Shown one piece after another: positions 11,200-22,092 of a stretch of DNA of 64,000 nt. The stretch spans positions 143,839 to 207,838 of the forward strand of contig MU001675.1 in NCBI GenBank assembly GCA_010093515.1, in the 5' to 3' direction. Position numbers and translations under genes: made by a program. Every line of letters begins with the position of its first letter. The first letter of the stretch is position 1. Origin of the DNA: Lineolata rhizophorae. Lineage: Eukaryota; Ascomycota; Dothideomycetes; Lineolatales; Lineolataceae. The notes beneath the pieces are model-generated. The model was not told the origin of the DNA. It searched no databases and worked only from the letters and a program-made list of their open reading frames with translations.

Positions 11200-12588
11200 G
11201 GTGCTGAACGGTCGAGGATAGGACAAATATGACAAGCTTGGAAAGATAATGATCTAGGAACAGGGGTGGTGCATCTGAGAAATCATAGTCGGGCAGAGCT
11301 TTCGGAGCATGAAGTATATACTTTGACAGAACGATGAGGTGCTGAGAATAGAATCTGCTGTGCCTCTCTACTAATCGACCGAGCCTGCCCTAAGGGAACA
11401 ACGAAACGACTCCATATCCAATGAATAGCAGTGTTTCGAGAGATCTCATACTAGAAGGCAGCGTATCGCCCAGGGAACCAATATTATACAGAGCGATTAG
11501 CAGAGGTTGGAGGCAGCAAATGCAAACTAGGGAGCGAATCGCCGAAGTGCTCAAGTACAAGCGCCTGCAAATGATGGGTGTCAAGCTCTTCGTACCCTAA
11601 TCCAGGGTTGGTATATTTAGGAATGTTTCACGAACAGGGAGGCTGATTCTAGACTTAAAGGTTGGTGAAAAGGGCTATTAGTTGCAGGCTCCCTTTCGCC
11701 CCGTTGAATAATGACGGTTCGAAGAGCCGGACACGTTCTAGCGAGTCTACTAAACTCGGTACCACGACAGAGCGACGTGTTTGAATTTTGACAGTTTACC
11801 CGCGCCAAAGCTGTCTAGGGTCACTGTCGCATCAGAAGCATCGCTTAGATAAAGGTCAGTTTTATCCAGGTAGACGCCAACGCTTGTTGCGAAACCGCGG
11901 ATGGACCCGACGTCGCATCGTTTCAGCAGCCGCCGGGCTTCTCTGCGGGACCGGCTTGCTAAATACGGCGCTGGTTCGATTCAGGTCATGGTAAAAGACA
12001 GACGATTTGTGCTAAGATACTCGTCTGTAGCGTGATTCCGAACCACACCCCAGACAGTCCGCACCGACAGTGCCTCTTCCTAAACCAGGGGCTGCAGTTC
12101 TGGGGACAAAGGGCAGAAGAAGGGGAAACTGTCCGCGGCGCTGGGTGGCGCGGCATGCGCTTCGACTTTCGGGTTTCAGGGCATTGTTCGTGAAGATAGC
12201 ACATTGATGTAAATAGTAAACAGCAGGTGCCTGTCTAGCCGTTGGCCTTTGTTTAGCCTTGGCACCTCTAAGCCCTGGAAAGCGCCTAAATTCCCGTCGA
12301 ATTAGTGGAATGTATTGTGCATGCTACGGCACGAGCACGGAACATACTACGTACGGGAGTCCCTGAGCGTAAGCTCGGCAAAACAGGCTCCGAGACAAAC
12401 ACTACAAACAGTATCTGCCCTGGCAATTTCTTACGTTTGGGCCCTTGCTGCCCCACTCTAGCCTTCTGTACTTGCACCACGTCCCCTTGACTTTTCTTTT
12501 GTGTCCATTCGCTGCCATCCACAACCAATTCAACCGCAATCGTCCGAGTCACCACCGGCATTTTGAAAAAAAGAGAAAAGTGAAAAGC
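11200..12588. other. Divergent intergenic region shared by two nucleotidyltransferase-like genes
   Basis: About 1.4 kb separates two genes transcribed away from each other, so it must hold both promoters. No ORF with a recognisable domain was seen. A B-box-like GGTTCGATTC near 11972 is not accompanied by a foldable tRNA. The region 12440-12580 before the downstream gene is pyrimidine-rich and then A-rich, as in fungal 5' UTRs. Confidence 0.55.
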
Positions 12589-13394
12589 ATGTCAAATCTT
12601 TCACAATCGTTCATGGCATCCATTGCCCGCACTCTTAACTCAGCTCAGGTTGCCTGCGTCCTCTGGGGTCACCCTCTTCTCAACGTCCATGGCGTGCCAT
12701 CCATCATAGGTGTAGATACTCCTCAACCACGAAAATTGCAGATTCCGAACTAATTTTGTGCAAGTCGATTGACTTTGTCATTCCGGACGACCGTTTGCAG
12801 ACCGGAATCAAGGCTCTCGCTCAAATCAAGAGACTAACGCCGTGTCTGCGTGGGAATCTCTGCCCGTCACATCCGCAAGAACGATATACGCCGCCGCCAG
12901 CCTTTCACATGCACGTCGACGCTTCGGAAGTCACGATTGGACTCTATCTACAATCTGAGACGCTCTGGTTCCTACCACCGCTCGACGACTCTCTCTCATC
13001 CCCACAGAAGCTCGAGCTTCCCTCGTATTTCGTCCTTGCGTCCGACCAGACCGTTCTCCCACCTTGGCGGCCGGGCCGGGGATCAGGTGTGTTCAAATCG
13101 GGCGAGTATCCAGTGGTCGTTCCCCGGTCTTTCATCTTGTTGGAAGCCTTTCTGCGTCTGTACGCGCGCGATTCAGCGAAACGTATAGGTAGCTTCGGAC
13201 TGCCTATGATTGGGTACATGGAACAGTACGTCGACGACGATGGGTTTTTGGATGTAACCCAGCTTGTGGAGCCGCTCAAGACATTCTATGAGGAGCTAAA
13301 AGAGGGAAAGAAGCCGGTTCGTCAGTGGACAACTGAGTTGAAGGAGGCTCTTGGGATACCTGAAGAGGAGCCTGAGGATTATCGCACGTGGTAG
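12589..13394 (+). CDS. Uncharacterised fungal protein with a nucleotidyltransferase-like N-terminus
   Basis: Two exons, 12589-12711 and 12765-13394, with a 53-nt intron (GTAGAT...CAAG) and a phase-0 join, give 250 residues. The intron is required: without it the frame stops soon after, and with it the text reads VPSIIG-SIDFVIPDD. Residues 22-46 (ACVLWGHPLL...SIDFVIP) follow the same hydrophobic, Gly, then Asp-Phe layout as the neighbouring gene at 10446, but the first catalytic Asp position is Ser42, leaving only Asp44. If the fold is the same, the site is probably degenerate. The rest contains an acidic C-terminus (EEEPEDYRTW) and a conserved-looking FHMHVDASEVTIGLY block. I recall similar unnamed proteins in other ascomycetes, but no function is known to me. 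It is intact, with no internal stops. Confidence 0.75.
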
Positions 13395-15325
13395 AGCGCA
13401 TTGGCTCCTTGTTAAAGTTGTAACTTATACCATCAGCATTATGCCATCGGTGATTACATTCCTTGGATGTTTGATATCAGTATCAGATTCCTCTGGCTAG
13501 GACAGTAAGATCCACATAGATTTTCTCACGTGGAAAGCTTCAGCGAGCGCTGGGTAGTGAAAATATCTTATGCATTGCACATATCTCACCGAAAAGTGAT
13601 ATTCGACACATTCCTACATTTCAAACCATCAACCGTTACGTACTTGAAAACTGGTGGATTGGTCGACATAAATTCACACGTCTAGCATGTCGAGTGGATA
13701 AAATCTAATCTTATTAGGTCTGGCTGAGAAGGTTTGGCGATCTGAGTCAACTTCGAATGATCGAGAATTGCGTGAATTTTAACCTCGCTTTACTGCAAGC
13801 TCGTTTTGAAAGCTGGAAAAATCTCTGTTCCGCCGTTTAAAGGTCTAGGAAACCCGAGCTAGCTCACTACCTGCTTGCGTATTGCTGTTTGAGCATTAGG
13901 CACTACAACAAATTAATAGCATAGTAGCTGTTTCAATTCACCTCCAAAATAAACTCTCTTTGAATACTATAAGCTTGTATACAGAACGTATCTCGTTACC
14001 GTTGACGGAGTGATTGTTAACCTATGCTCGACTGATTTCGTACCATTCAATGAAATGTGGAAGACATAGACGCACCAAATTGATGAAGAAGAACTCCTGT
14101 TCATCCAAACCGTCACAAGATTAGTTCTTCACTCAGCATTACAGCACCTGGTTGATGTTTGCATCCGATGCAAACAGGGACCGAGTCGGAAGTCCCCGCT
14201 TCCCCGCGGCAATCCCCGACGTTCGCCTGCGGCAGCGCTCGCCCGTCGCCCTATTTTAAGCTCGCCGGGCAGTCTGCCTTGGGCTCGAGGCTGACCGCTT
14301 CCCGCCCGCGTCGCCAACACGCCGCGGCGCCCCGGCCAATGGGCGGCAACGGGCCTCTTGAAACGAACGCGATTGAGGCTCAGAGCCCGGAGACAGCGGA
14401 GACAACGGAGCAGTTCGTTTCAATCTTACTCAGATCTCATGATGTGGGTCCGGTGGGCGCTTCGGCGGCCGTCGTTCGACGCGGCTGCGCTGCGAAATAA
14501 CGTCGTCCCTGCGTTCTGCATACATACGTCGTCGCGCGAACCGGGCCGCTAGTGATGGCGTGCAACTGCGACTTCATAACCCCCCGTGTCGATATATTGA
14601 TGCATTGGCCGGCCTCGCGCGGTGATGGCGAGGCAGACTTTCTCCGCGAAATTCGACGTGCTCGTTGAGTTGCATGCACACGTACGTAGTGGAAGCTCTG
14701 CCTTGACGCCGGTATAGCCCCCTAGGCAAAAGCTTAACGTAGACGCAAGGGTGCCTGCTTTTCGCCGCCGCCGCCGCTGCTGCGCACGCCAAACTTTGTT
14801 TTGTCGCCCTTCCTCTCCGAGCAGTCCAGGTATCCATCCAACGGCGCCAATTGCACCCTCTCATACGAGGAAAAACTCCCCCAAGCCGCTGCACCTTGCC
14901 CAGCCACGCTTCAAGCACGCGCCGCCTCCGAGCGCCATGTCAATGCGTGGCGTCGGGGGAGCCGACGCGTGACGAAAGCCACGGGCGGCGCTGCCCTGGA
15001 CGCCGACGCGCCAGGGATCGCAGCGCCGCATGCGCCGGACTCTCCGTTTTTGTGACAGCAATTGAGCGAAGGCGGTGGGCATGGCGGCGGCGGCGACGGG
15101 AGAATGAGACTCCAAAGCAGACCGAGATCGGGGGGCCTCGAGACAGATGGCTGCCGGGTCTCCGCGCTACGCTTTATCGATAAGCTCGGTTCGGGGGGGC
15201 GTGGGGCCGCTTGGGGCAACAGGGTCCTGGCAACGCGCAGCCGATGACGGAATTTTTTTCCACAGACGTCAAAACTTTGGATTCGTACGGCAGAAAAGGG
15301 TCGTGGGCTATTTCTTTTGCTTCCA
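13395..15325. other. Intergenic region with a sharp composition change, no convincing gene
   Basis: The first 700 nt (13395-14120) are AT-rich with stops in all frames, and carry the second copy of the 16-nt stretch found at 7452. From about 14150 the DNA becomes GC-rich, with many overlapping open frames on both strands but no domain in any of them. The last few hundred nt are the probable promoter and 5' UTR of cystathionine gamma-synthase. Confidence 0.55.
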
Positions 15326-17717
15326 ATGGCTGTAGATATTTCGCTTGGCGAGGTTATTCCGCCATTGACTCCGCATGTCAGTGAAAAAGCCCCTCTTCAT
15401 CCGACTGGGCGCATCGTGTCTCTAGGTCCTGATGGTGGTAGGACGGCCATACAGGGGCGCGACGAAGTGCTAACAGTCGTGACAGGCCGTCAGTGTCTCG
15501 CTCCCAACATGGAGCGCCAACGTGGGCTACGAAGAAGGGCAGGACTGGGTGATCGGCAAGATGAAGACGGGGTATCCAAGGTAAACTCGAATTCTGGAGC
15601 GTTCCCCGTCCCACCGTGCAGTTTGAGCATAGAAAGCAAGTATTTGAGACAAATTATCCGCGCCGGCTCCAGGTTCTTCATCCACAAGTCGATCCAACGC
15701 TTCGCGGAGAAGATCGTAGAGAGGTATGGCATGCCCGACGAAAAAGCCATCGTGGTGCCGACCGGCACCATCGCGGAGCGATGTCGCGCCTTTTTCCGCA
15801 CGCAGGCGCCACACCTCGACCCGCGGAAAGTCCGCGTCGTGGACCTCGTGCCGGCGCCCCAGCACGCGGACGCACGGCGCGCCTCGCCCGCCGTGTCGGC
15901 GATCCTGTTCTCGAAGGAGGACTGGCCCGTGGCGAAGGCTTTCTGGCAGCACACGGGCGAGGGGGCGTCGAGCCGGCGCGCGGAGTACTGCATGGCCGCG
16001 CTGGACGAGGGCCGGCTGGTGGACAAGAAGACGGCCGAGGATCTGTGCATTCGCAAGGGGCCGAGACGGTATCAGAGGGGCGGCGGGTCGATTGACCTCG
16101 CGCGGAACAGGCCGCGGTCGAATGGCAACGATGTCCCGACGCAGCAGCCTAATGGCAACGCGGAGGGGCTGGACTCGACCAACTTTGTCGAGGAGCGCTT
16201 CGGGAGGAATCTGGAGGCCTCGTTTGCGAGTAACGCTAAACTGGCGATCCGACGGCGCATTGCGGGCTCGCTGACAGCGGACGTCGAGCTGGATGAGGCA
16301 CTCAAGCTCGATAAGGACGTGGAGCGGACGCGTAAGGTGGCGGGCTTCTCCGAGGACGACGTCTACCTCTATCCCACTGGCATGAGCGCGATATACAACA
16401 CGCACAGAACGCTACTGAAAGCTAAAGGTTCTCGGAAGAGCATCAATTTCGGGTACGTGCTACAGAACACGAAAACACCTCCGCGAAGTGCTGACGTATC
16501 GAGTAAAGGTTTCCCTATGTCGACTCGTTGAAAGTTCTGGAGAAGTTCGGCCCCGGTTGTTTGTTCTACGGCTTCGGGTCCTCGGAGGATTTGGATGACC
16601 TCGAGAAAAGGCTGAAGGCCGGGGAGAGATACCTCCTCCTATTCTGCGAGTTCCCCGGCAACCCGCTGCTCAAGTCACCAGACCTCCCGCGAATCCGTGC
16701 ATTGGCTGACGAATACGACTTTTATGTCGTGGTCGACGAAACTGTGGGGAACTTTTTGAACGTCAACGTCCTGCCATACGCGGATGTCGTCGTATCGAGC
16801 TTGACGAAGATATTTAGCGGTGATAGTAACGTTATGGGGGGGAGGTAAGCGCGCTTTTCAGTGGTATAATGTGTGGGCCACTTTGGCTGACGGGCCACAG
16901 TGCCATTATCAATCCTAATAGCAAGAACTTCGGCCTCCTGAAAGAGACGTGGGCCATTGAGTACGCGGATAACTACTGGTCGGAGGATGCTGTCTTCCTG
17001 GAGCGTAACAGTCGGGACTTCGTTTCACGCATCGAACGAGTGAACAAAAATGCGGAGGCCATAGCTGATGTGCTACAATCCCACCCACGAAGTAAACGCA
17101 ATCCACTCATGTCTACTCTGCCACGCTGCCCCCGCGACCTTATTCCGTTTTGGTGGAGCATTCCCGCTGACATTATTGACCTGCCCAGTCAAGCAAGTCT
17201 TCTACCCCAAGTGCTCCCCGACACGGGCGGCGTACGAAAGATGCAGGAACGCGAATGGTGGATATGGCGGACTGCTTTCTGCGACGTTTTACAGCACCGA
17301 TGACGCAGCTGCCTTCTTCGATAACCTTGATACGGCTAAGGGTCCGAGTCTGGGCACAAACTTTACACTGAGGTCAGTGCGATCGATGTGTGCACGCTAA
17401 TAGTCTAGAAAAGAGAGTCGTATGATGCTAACAGCAATTGGGGCACAACAGCTCGCCTTTTGTGATACTGGCGCATTACACAGAGCTCGATTGGGTAGGT
17501 GCTCAACAAACCCATTAGTGTTTTCGCGGACATCACGCAAAACAAGCTTTTGTTCTGACACTTGAACTTTTTTTTATTTTTAAATCTATAGGCCGCATCT
17601 TATGGGGTTGAGAAAGACCTCGTGCGTTTCAGCGTAGGGCTTGAGGATACGCAAGAGCTAGTAGGGGTCTTCAAGGCAGCGTTGGCCGCGATCCCCCAGC
17701 CATCTGTAGACCGGTAG
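15326..17717 (+). CDS. STR2: Cystathionine gamma-synthase (Str2/MET-7 type)
   Basis: A pyridoxal-phosphate enzyme that joins cysteine to an activated homoserine to make cystathionine, in the cysteine-to-methionine direction of transsulfuration. Eight exons are read: 15326-15376, 15486-15580, 15673-16452, 16509-16844, 16901-17091, 17189-17372, 17452-17494 and 17592-17717. All introns are GT-AG and the phases close to 601 residues. The N-terminus ([10 protein letters not shown], then AVSVSLPTW across the first intron, then GYPRFFIHKS across the second) is diagnostic of the fungal Str2 group. The PLP lysine is Lys409 in SSLTKIFSG, and Asp385 (VVVDET) should contact the cofactor. The first exon codes for only 17 residues and exon 7 is only 43 nt. 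Without splicing, the second exon reads as an unrelated peptide. No stops or shifts remain after splicing. Confidence 0.93.
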
Positions 17718-20700
17718 CAGCCACAAGGTCTCGCACATGGGCCAACCCTTGCACATCGACCACCGTTGCCGGAGGAAATGAATCAAGGAAAAACTTTATC
17801 CTATCTGGAAACTAATGGATCAATCGCAGTGCGCTGAATGCCTTTCCACTTCTCTGGACGTGATGTGATCGTGGCCTTGCTATGTGGATGCTTTGCGTTG
17901 GGCGCTTGAAGTGACGCTGACGCGAAACAACGCCTATACTCCGAACGACCTCGGAGTGATTCCGCGACTCCTCTGCGGAGCATCTGTCGCAAACTTGCTA
18001 GCTACACTTTCCGATATTTCTGACTGTTCCGCGCCCTCCGATTGACAATGACGACGACGAAGCAGATGCCGTGGCCTTACCAACAGTCCGACCCGGTCGG
18101 GAATTTCCCGATCCCTACCAGTTGGCGCCCACCAACAAACACTTGGGGACCGCTTCGGTCCCTGCCCTCGTCGAGCGACGGAGCAGGGGCCACCGAGAAG
18201 GCGAAGGGGGATCGATTCATCGTCAGATTCGCCGTTCGGCGCCCGCATGCGAATTACGGGAGCTGTCGGGTCTATGCGCTTTTTCGCGTTTCGGAGAACG
18301 GCGGGGTGGTTTTGGGGTTGAAGGGGGGGGGAGGTGAGCAGCGGGCACGCGACGAGCAGGGACAGGCCGAGCTGCGAAGTCAGCTTTCCCTCATGCAGTT
18401 GGCTTTGCGAGCGTAAGGTTGTTGATCTCTTTGATGACGCAGGGAGGCGGGCACGTTGTATTGATTGCAGGTTCGGGTGCCGGCCGGCAGAGGGTTTGTT
18501 TTGGACATTAATTTGCGCCACGTGGGAAAGGAGAACGAGGGTTCAGGTGCGCTGTGACTCTACGTATGCGCACGCGGAAAAAAATAGTTACATCGTGTAT
18601 ATGGCATGGAACAGTGTTGGACTGTAGGTAGGTAGATAGGTGATGGTACGATGTATTGGAACGGTGATATATCAAGGCAGACTTGAAGTCGCACAAAAAT
18701 AGCAGCCCTACCGGCTTCCCGCTCGCTGGGCGGGCGGTGCAGCCGGGGGCAGCGGTCGGCAGGCGGCTGCAAATTAGTTTCCGGTTTTCGGCCCACAGGG
18801 GGGTTTGCGTGGTGTAGATGGCCAGGGTCGCAGGCGTGGGCGGGAGAAGCTTTGGAACGCTGCACCGAAGCTCAAGCCGCAGCTGCCAGCAGCGGCCGGC
18901 CAGCAACGCCACGGTCCGAAAGTCTGCCTTGCGGCCCCTCGCCCTCCTCCGCCGAAAGGCGAAACGCGCCCAATCTACCTCGCTCTCGAAATTAGTAATC
19001 CCCAAAACGCGCTGCTCGGAAGGTCCGCGCGCGATTGGACGGCCGGCCCACTGGCGGCCTCCGCCCGGGGTTGGTTCACGTCGAAACACGTCGTTCCTCG
19101 CGTCATTTCGATCAAGCTTTCGCATCTCGAGGTAATCACGACTAACCGGCCGATCGAAGCGGGCCCATCGCCATCACATCATAGCCTCATCGCCCCATTG
19201 GAGCAATGGCCATGTTTTTCATTTCGAACACGCACCTCCGCACCACCACACCACCGCATCACCGCATCACCGCAACCAATGCGGCGGCGCCAAGACTGGC
19301 CATCCAACAGCTCGACCTGCGCCAGACCGCCGCCTAGGCCGGCCCCGTCCCCATGATCGCCATGGCCATCCGGACGCGGACTCGCCTCGAGCTTGACAAC
19401 ATCCCCCCTTTCCATTACAGAACCAGTCCCTCCCCCAGTCCTCCCCCCTTTACCCCTGCGGAGGTCCGCCACCGCCCGCAGCAAGCGCGTCTGCGGGGGG
19501 GGGCGGCGACTGCGCGGGCGGTCGGTGCGCCGCTCGATTGATCGCGAGGCGCAAGGCGGGCGGGCTTGACGGGCTGGTGGTGGTGGCGGCGTTGCGGCGG
19601 GTTGCTAAAGTCCGAGCGGGCGGCGGCGGGGCTTAGCGCGGCGACTGAACGACTGGGCGGCCGGAGTGACTAATTGGCAGTGAAGTGACGGTGTTTTGGT
19701 GGCAAGCGGCACTGACAGTATGTAGTCGCCAACTGAGGCTATTGCCTACATGCGGCAGGTAGCTCGATGGAGCGGATGCCATGCTATTGGCGAGTCACCT
19801 ATTAACCTACGTTTAGCGCAGAAGGCCTTGGGTGCGACAGCGGTGATCCCCAGCCGTTCGCAGTCGGCAATGAATCTTACCGTTACTCGGGCAAACCAAA
19901 CCCAGCCCAGCCCTACTCGCACGCCGTGACGTCGTCTCCCGTCCGCCGCTCATGTGCGACGCTCCACAGCATTCGCGGTCAACGGCTCCCAGCGCGCGCG
20001 ACAGCCTCACCGCGCCCGCATCTCCCGTCTGCCTTTTGCGTGATCGTGTAACTGCCTGCCGGTTGCCCTGCGCGCCTCTGCGAGTCCGGAGGTAACCTTC
20101 ATTTACGCCGTGCCACCTAGCAGCCACCCACTCACCCGCCCACTCGTGCCTCCTCGCCTCTTCTCGCCTTTCTATAGCCACTCTCGCTTCCTCTCACCGC
20201 GCTACGCGTAGCAATAACGCAGGTCGACGACTTGCACTGGCACGGACACGCCCCTCCGCTAGCAGCAGCCCGGTGTCTCGCTCGCTTACCCGCCTACCTA
20301 CCTATGTATCTACATACCTATGCAGCCATCTTTTTTCAGCCCTGCCGCAACGGCACCGTTCCATCCACTCGTTCACTCGCTCACTCGCTCACTCATCACT
20401 CCCCCATCCCCAAACACCCTTCCGCCACCCCACCTCCTCCCCAGCCAGGCGAACTCCAGGGGGTGGCGACGACGGCGGCGACGACCCTTTAATTTTTTTT
20501 TTTTCCCGAGGCCACCTGCAGGCCACGGCATGTACACATTGGCGGGCGGGCGCATGGCTGGTCTGGTTGCGGTTAGGGGGGGGCATTGGGCATGGCGGGG
20601 GTGGGGTTGGCCCTTGCGTTAGAGTTCGGAGAAAATTGGCAAAATAAAAAAAAGAAGAAAAAGAAGAAGAAGCCGTTTCAGTCGCGAAGTTGTTGCTTTG

Positions 20701-21260
20701 GGTGCGGGTACATACTAGGTACTACATACGTAGATTGGGGGCTGACGGGGGCGCGCGGGGTTTTGGGGCTTTTAACTGGTTGGGTGCCGACCGGTGCGCC
20801 GTTTCGGTGGGATCTCGGGCAAATCATGGGGGAAAGTGGGGGTGGGGGGGGAAACGTTTTGGGGGAGCCCGCGCGACCTTTGTTTGGGGGGCTCGAATGG
20901 GGGCTGTTTCCGGCCTGATTTGGTGGACTTACTACTTCCATGCGACCTGGACTGGGTCTTGCTCGCGGCCATGCGCTTCGACGGGGCTCTGCAAATGCAG
21001 CTACATATCTGATTCGAACAAGACACGGGAGGAGAGCTCTAGATCGGAGGCCCACGGCTTCTGGGCCGCGGGCATGCAGGACACTTCTCCTCCGCGTCCA
21101 AAGACAAAAAGAAAACCGACATTTCCTGGTCCAGACTTCCTCGCGTCTCGACCGGAACGGTCGCGGGCCGCTGTCGAAGGATTCGAGAGAGGAAAAAAGA
21201 AACCTATCGACTGCCCGCTCCAAGTCGCGAGGATGTTCGCGCGCGCATGCGGCTCGTCTG

Positions 21261-21284
21261 CCAGCCAGCCAGCCAGCCAGCCAG
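21261..21284. repeat. CCAG tandem repeat
   Basis: Six perfect tandem copies of the tetranucleotide CCAG in GC-rich intergenic DNA. Slippage-prone microsatellite. Confidence 0.9.
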
Positions 21285-22067
21285 ACCGTTCCATCCGAGC
21301 CCGTCCGGGAAAAGCCTTCGAGGGGACCGCGGCGCGCGACACCGCATCCCGTGCGCCCGCGCGCGAACAGCCCGGCCGCTTGGCCGGCCGGCGCAGCCGA
21401 CAACGTTCACGGCAGTTCGTCTGGCGGCGCCGGAGGGGGGAGGGAAGGGGAGGGAAAGAACGTCCCTTCCGTCGCGCAGAAGCCGTTGCCGGTCTGTTTC
21501 CCACTGCGGAAAGAAGGTCGGGCCGACAGGGCTAGTGTGGCGCCCCGAAACGGTATGCGCGTGCATAGGAATAGCCTGATGCCGCGGTTGTGGCGTTGGC
21601 GAAAAGAAGTTGATTGAAACTGCTTGTCGCTGCGGGCCTGGATGAAGGGACATGTGTGGGTTCTTCGAGTGGTGAGGATTTTCTACATAGCTTGGGAGGG
21701 GAGGGGGGGAAGTCGGGGGGGAGGGACAAGGGTCCCAGGCGGCGGCATCCCGACGGACTGGTTGCCTGCCTTCCCCACCGGCGCCGAACCGCGAGAAACT
21801 GTAATCTTCCATTGCCATTTTGGCGACTCCTGCACTTTCCACAAGTCCCCTTGAACCGGCGTGTTTCGACGCAAACCGCTGATATTTTGGAGGAGCATCG
21901 CCATATGGGGGATTCGGAAGAGGTTTAGACGTTCTTGCAGATGGCGGAGGCATTAATAATTCTTCGGCCTTACCTGGACGAATTTGAAATACGCATGCCT
22001 TGACTTTTCGCGGTCCAAAATTTGGAATCCCCAGCGCGCTACTGCTCTCTTGGCAGGAAGGTACGTG

Positions 22068-22092
22068 CCTACCTACATACATACATACATAC
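22068..22092. repeat. CCTA/CATA tetranucleotide repeat
   Basis: Two CCTA units run directly into four CATA-type units. Similar CCTACCTA-CATAC strings recur at 20294, 23395, 5893 and elsewhere in non-coding DNA of this window. Confidence 0.85.

Noticed and set aside
11930-11995. tRNA suggested by a B-box-like GGTTCGATTC
   Set aside because: The flanking T-stem pairs poorly and no A-box or acceptor stem fits.
15527-16405. 292-codon minus-strand frame
   Set aside because: Antisense of cystathionine gamma-synthase exon 3.
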